From Actinomycetota bacterium (GTDB lineage: Bacteria; Actinomycetota; Humimicrobiia; Humimicrobiales; Humimicrobiaceae), in NCBI GenBank assembly GCA_018399435.1, contig JAGYOJ010000071.1:1-7513 (forward strand): a stretch of DNA of 7,513 bases, written 5' to 3'. How positions within the stretch are numbered: position 1 is the stretch's first letter; every line of letters begins with the position of its first letter. The translations under genes and the position numbers were made by a program. Below the pieces are notes generated by a model that was not told where the DNA came from, did no database searches, and saw nothing but the letters and a program-made list of their open reading frames with translations. This document shows, in pieces, positions 6,911 through 7,513 of this stretch.

Positions 6911-6935
6911 TAGTATAATTATCACTCATTTTCAA
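6907..6935 (-). promoter_or_regulatory. Candidate sigma-70-type promoter for ftsH
   Basis: Read on the minus strand, TTGAAA (6935-6930, inside the last codons of hpt) is followed after exactly 17 nt by TATTAT (6912-6907). Each hexamer matches 5 of 6 consensus positions. Transcription would start near 6900 and leave a leader of about 55 nt before the ftsH start codon. An overlapping alternative -10 (TATACT, 6917-6912) lacks a well-spaced -35. The AT-rich background makes chance matches common, so this is an inference from spacing and position. Confidence 0.42.
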
Positions 6936-7497
6936 TATAACCTATAAATGGTATATTCCTATATTTTTCAGCATAATCTAAACCGTAACCTACTACAAAT
7001 TTATTAGGTATATCAAAACCTTTGTACCTTATTTTGTTTTTCTTTTTCCTTGGCACATCCTTATCCAATAATGCGCAAACTTCAATCGAGCTAGGATTAC
7101 GGGCCTCTAAATTTTTAATTAAATAATTTAAAGTTCTCCCTGAATCTATTATATCTTCTATTATTAATACTTTCCTGCCTTCGATATTAAATTCCAGGTC
7201 TTTTGTTATCCGCACAATGCCGGAACTAACTTTTGAATTACCATAGCTGGATACTGCCATAAAATCAAAAGTTACAGGAATTTTTATTTCCCTGCAAATA
7301 TCAGCAACAAATATAAAAGAGCCCCTCAAAACTGCTATCAATATTGGATTATCGTCTTTATAATCATCAGTAATTTTTTTGCCAAGCTCTTTTATCTTGT
7401 CCTTTAACACTTTCTCGGAAATAAGGAGCTTTATCTTAGTATCATCATCTATGATATAAGAGTCATCTTTATTTTTAACTAGTTCATATTCCGCCAT
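6922..7497 (-). CDS. hpt: Hypoxanthine(-guanine) phosphoribosyltransferase
   Basis: This cytosolic purine-salvage enzyme transfers the phosphoribosyl group of PRPP to hypoxanthine or guanine, giving IMP or GMP. At 191 aa it is about ten residues longer than typical bacterial Hpt, the excess being an acidic N-terminus. Visible motifs are LRGS (57-60, pyrophosphate loop), SSYG (83-86, mobile active-site loop), the PRPP-binding signature VLIIEDIIDSGRTL (110-123) with the E114-D115 pair and catalytic D118, and the C-terminal base-binding segment VVGYGLDYAEKYRN (168-181). The ATG start is bounded by an in-frame TAA only 9 nt upstream (7507-7509). No Shine-Dalgarno sequence is visible in the 16 bases before it, although the window ends there. 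The stop is TGA, followed by 77 nt and then ftsH; hpt-ftsH adjacency (often after tilS) is common in Gram-positive lineages. Base preference (hypoxanthine versus guanine) cannot be read from the sequence. Confidence 0.96.
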   Translation of the reverse strand: MAEYELVKNKDDSYIIDDDTKIKLLISEKVLKDKIKELGKKITDDYKDDNPILIAVLRGSFIFVADICREIKIPVTFDFMAVSSYGNSKVSSGIVRITKDLEFNIEGRKVLIIEDIIDSGRTLNYLIKNLEARNPSSIEVCALLDKDVPRKKKNKIRYKGFDIPNKFVVGYGLDYAEKYRNIPFIGYIENE

Positions 7498-7513
7498 AAT
7501 TTTTAATTATTTT

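Noticed and set aside
6845..6921. CIRCE or other standard heat-shock operator in the ftsH leader.
   Set aside because: The repeats present are GATAA/TTATC based; the TTAGCACTC/GAGTGCTAA pattern is absent.

Overview
The window is a compact, AT-rich stretch of bacterial chromosome. All seven genes lie on the minus strand, so transcription runs from the right end towards the left. In transcription order they are: hypoxanthine phosphoribosyltransferase (hpt, 7497-6922), the membrane AAA+ protease FtsH (6844-4961), an aldo/keto reductase carrying two C-terminal 4Fe-4S motifs (4964-3939), GTP cyclohydrolase I (folE, 3856-3290), an N-terminally extended dihydropteroate synthase (folP, 3283-2081), a fused dihydroneopterin aldolase-HPPK (folB-folK, 2088-1234) and a MoeA-like protein that has lost several hallmark residues of its family (1217-21).

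Genes are tightly packed. The ftsH stop overlaps the reductase start as ATGA. folP overlaps folBK by 8 nt. folE and folP are 6 nt apart and in the same frame. folBK and the moeA-like gene are 16 nt apart. The only two gaps with room for promoters are upstream of ftsH (77 nt) and upstream of folE (82 nt); both hold plausible sigma-70-type elements. No convincing intrinsic terminator was seen, so the cluster may be read as one or a few overlapping polycistronic messages that enter from the right and leave at the left. There is no gene-free stretch longer than about 80 nt, and no tRNA, rRNA, CRISPR array or mobile element was seen.

Functionally, folE, folP and folB-folK supply most of the GTP-to-dihydropteroate branch of folate synthesis: GTP to dihydroneopterin triphosphate, dihydroneopterin to hydroxymethyl-dihydropterin, its pyrophosphorylation, and condensation with p-aminobenzoate. 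Not visible here are the dihydroneopterin triphosphate dephosphorylation step, p-aminobenzoate synthesis, folC and dihydrofolate reductase. Hpt (purine salvage) and FtsH (membrane protein quality control) are frequent neighbours of this folate block.

The order hpt-ftsH-folE-folP-folB-folK recalls the actinobacterial arrangement (for example ftsH-folE-folP1-folB-folK in Mycobacterium) and partly the tilS-hpt-ftsH region of Firmicutes. The low G+C and the long FolP form are more clostridial in flavour. A low-G+C, probably anaerobic lineage near Firmicutes or deep-branching Actinobacteria is a reasonable inference, supported by the Fe-S aldo/keto reductase, but the window cannot settle it. Most of the region is ordinary housekeeping. 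The parts that deserve a second look are the degenerate MoeA-like protein ending the folate block, the ~135-residue FolP extension, the inserted Fe-S reductase, and the inverted repeats in the ftsH leader.
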